NCBI GenBank assembly: GCA_001803705.1
Contig: MHDY01000111.1
Coordinates: forward strand, 1-8,437
Direction: 5' to 3'
Length of the DNA stretch: 8,437 nucleotides
From: Nitrospirae bacterium GWC2_56_14
GTDB taxonomy: Bacteria; Nitrospirota; UBA9217
Both the position numbers and the translations under genes were made by a program. The notes under the pieces are model-generated. The model worked only from the letters and a program-made list of their open reading frames with translations, ran no database searches and was not told the origin of the DNA. Shown in pieces: positions 7,318-8,437 of the stretch (the first letter of the stretch is position 1; each line of letters begins with the position of its first letter).

Positions 7318-7346
7318 TTGTCACGCCCTCCCGCCTATGGTATCTT
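7318..7346 (+). promoter_or_regulatory. Sigma70-type promoter of the multihaem cytochrome gene
   Basis: TTGTCA (7318-7323, 5 of 6), a 17-bp spacer and TATCTT (7341-7346, 4 of 6) are followed at normal distance by A7354, the first base of the ATG. No Shine-Dalgarno sequence lies before this ATG, so promoter and start codon fit a leaderless mRNA. Upstream, 7242-7317 shows only a pyrimidine-rich stretch (about 7287-7314). Confidence 0.6.
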
Positions 7347-7353
7347 AATTCCC

Positions 7354-8437
7354 ATGGCCATCGGAAAACTCTGGAACTGGTTCGGAACAAGGCGCGGCAT
7401 GGCTATCCTTATGGCCCAGCTGGTCCTTGTTCTGCTCTTTATCGCTCTCTACTCCGGCTATCATTCCAGCGATCGCTGCGTGAAGTGCCACGCAAACACC
7501 TCAAAGATGACCAGCCTCGGCTATCCGCAGTTCGTGATGACCCGTGAGCAGGTGCAGAAGGAAGCGCGCCACCCGAACACGGAATGCCGTGATTGCCACC
7601 TGGGGAACGGCCTGTCGAACGATCCTGCCACGGCCCACCAGGGCATGCTGAAGCTCATTGTTCTCGACAATAATCTCGATATCATGCCGCGAAAAGGCCA
7701 CGTTGAACGCCTCCTGCCTGCCGGCGACGACCGTTTGCGCGAAATGCTGCCGCGAACGGCTGACGGTTCGCTTGATTACGACGTGGGTACGCTTCTGTAC
7801 CACGACCGGAACAGGCTGACGCTCGGGTATGATCCTGCCATAGCAAAGAAGACCTGCGGCCAGTCCAACTGCCATCCCGATCAGGTGAAGCAGTTTGACA
7901 CCAGCATCATGGGCTCGAACTTCCGCCAGCGGTCCATGCGGGTCTGGAACGATATCCACGGCCCTAATAATTGAGGGCCATCCTTTGCAGACACCCAGCC
8001 GGTCGGCAGGGCGGAAGGAAACAAATTCTCCTTCGAGAATACGAAAAAGATCGTGGCACAGATCAACCACCCGCTTTCGCAGGAGCAGGCGATCGCCAAA
8101 CAGAAGGCCTGCAACATTTGTCATGCAGGATGCCTCGATTGCCATTATGCGCCTTCCCAAGAGAAGGGAAGCCACGCATTCAGCAGGACTCCGCCTTCGG
8201 CGAACTGTACGGGCGGTGGCAGGAGCACCTTTGTCTGCCATGCAGGGACGATGGAGCGCAGGCGCGGCGACAGCTATCTGGGCAAGGATTTTTCCGAGCC
8301 TGCTGGTCTTCCCGAGGATGTGCATGTGGGCAAAAAGATCGAGTGCACGGACTGTCATCAAACAGGCCCTGAAGGCATGGGCCATATCGAACGCAAGGCC
8401 ACGTGTCAGGATTGCCATATCGAGGTCGAACAGGCCA
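7354..8437 (+). CDS. extKL: Membrane-anchored multihaem c-type cytochrome, candidate selenoprotein (ExtKL-like), 3' truncated by window
   Basis: One frame runs from ATG 7354 to the right edge (361 codons seen), interrupted only by a TGA at codon 207. Residues 16-36 form an N-terminal membrane anchor, so the haem domain is probably periplasmic. Canonical CXXCH haem sites are at residues 42-46, 78-82, 253-257, 260-264, 331-335 and 351-355. A CX4CH site is at 168-174 and an unusual C-X9-CH at 285-296, so at least seven haems are likely before the window ends. The TGA sits in HGPNN-U-GPSFAD. The frame is unchanged after it, three haem sites lie before it and four canonical ones after, and no start with a Shine-Dalgarno follows. 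A SECIS-like hairpin lies just downstream. I read it as selenocysteine (U207). A family of multihaem '(seleno)proteins' named ExtKL, from Geobacter-type extracellular electron transfer/selenite-tellurite loci, is my closest match, recalled rather than searched. Alternatives are a nonsense mutation, a sequencing error, or two proteins. A longer start at TTG 7318 is unlikely because it lies in the -35 box. Confidence 0.78.
7972..7974 (+). other. In-frame TGA read as selenocysteine (U207)
   Basis: This TGA is the only stop in the cytochrome frame between 7354 and 8437. It follows two AAT codons and precedes GGG CCA TCC TTT. Continuation of cytochrome sequence in the same frame excludes a frameshift as the explanation. 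Recoding would need SelB, tRNA-Sec (selC), SelA and SelD elsewhere in the genome, which this window cannot show. Confidence 0.72.
7994..8011 (+). promoter_or_regulatory. SECIS-like hairpin for selenocysteine insertion
   Basis: CCC-A-GCC-GGTC-GGC-A-GGG folds into two 3-bp GC helices around an A/A mismatch, capped by a GGUC tetraloop (8001-8004). The stem starts 19 nt, and the loop 26 nt, after the TGA. Bacterial SECIS elements are stem-loops just downstream of the UGA with a G and U in the apical loop; the E. coli fdhF element also presents GGUC. Stem length is short, so it is a candidate, not proof. Confidence 0.6.

Noticed and set aside
7971..8372. 133-codon open frame beginning just at the TGA of the cytochrome, in another frame
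   Set aside because: Its product is arginine-rich with no family resemblance, while the original cytochrome frame continues across the same DNA with canonical haem motifs.
7501..8418. 305-codon open frame on the minus strand opposite the cytochrome
   Set aside because: The plus strand has CXXCH motifs in frame; the minus-strand product has no recognisable domain and no start signals.
1..8437. CRISPR arrays, tRNA or rRNA genes, transposases, integrases
   Set aside because: None is seen: no regularly spaced repeats, no cloverleaf or rRNA sequence, and no transposase or integrase-like protein in any convincing frame.

Overview
The window looks like chromosomal DNA from a GC-rich, didermic, probably anaerobic bacterium. 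Three features point to Desulfobacterota (Geobacter-like) or Nitrospirota: the last part of a GspN-like secretion protein, a TraF-type outer-membrane barrel protein, and a membrane-anchored multihaem c-type cytochrome. The phylum cannot be settled from the sequence alone.

Layout, left to right. (1) 3-659 (+): C-terminal part of a GspN-like type II secretion protein. (2) 660-887: convergent intergenic region with an 86-bp inverted-repeat element of the dispersed 'GTCATTGCGAGG' type and a strong bidirectional terminator. (3) 888-2093 (-): exported TraF_2/FadL-like beta-barrel protein with a clear sigma70-type promoter and Shine-Dalgarno site. (4) 2375-5332 (+): hybrid sensor histidine kinase with multi-TM, GAF, PAS, HisKA, HATPase_c and a receiver domain with one altered acidic-pocket residue. 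(5) 5333-5557: spacer with a second repeat element ('AACCACAGAG' arms) and a near-consensus promoter. (6) 5558-6925 (+): radA, intact, apparently leaderless. (7) 7035-7241 (+): small HicB-like protein with no HicA beside it. (8) 7354 to the right edge (+): multihaem c-type cytochrome whose reading frame is interrupted only by one in-frame TGA at 7972-7974.

The most interesting signal is in the cytochrome. The frame stays the same across the TGA. Haem motifs lie on both sides, and no convincing restart follows. A hairpin with a GGUC apical loop (stem 7994-8011) starts 19 nt after the TGA, with its loop 26 nt after it, which fits the usual placement of a bacterial SECIS element. The gene is best read as one selenocysteine-containing multihaem cytochrome, probably of the ExtKL '(seleno)protein' kind. 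An ordinary gene caller would split or truncate it. Both radA and the cytochrome have sigma70-like promoters whose predicted start sites fall on or within about 3 nt of the ATG and neither has a Shine-Dalgarno site, so both may be translated from leaderless mRNAs. The traF-like, kinase and hicB-like genes have ordinary ribosome binding sites.

The genes do not form one operon. They look like independent transcription units: envelope/secretion (GspN, TraF-like), signalling (kinase), DNA repair (RadA), a small HicB-like protein, and the start of an electron-transfer locus running off the right edge.
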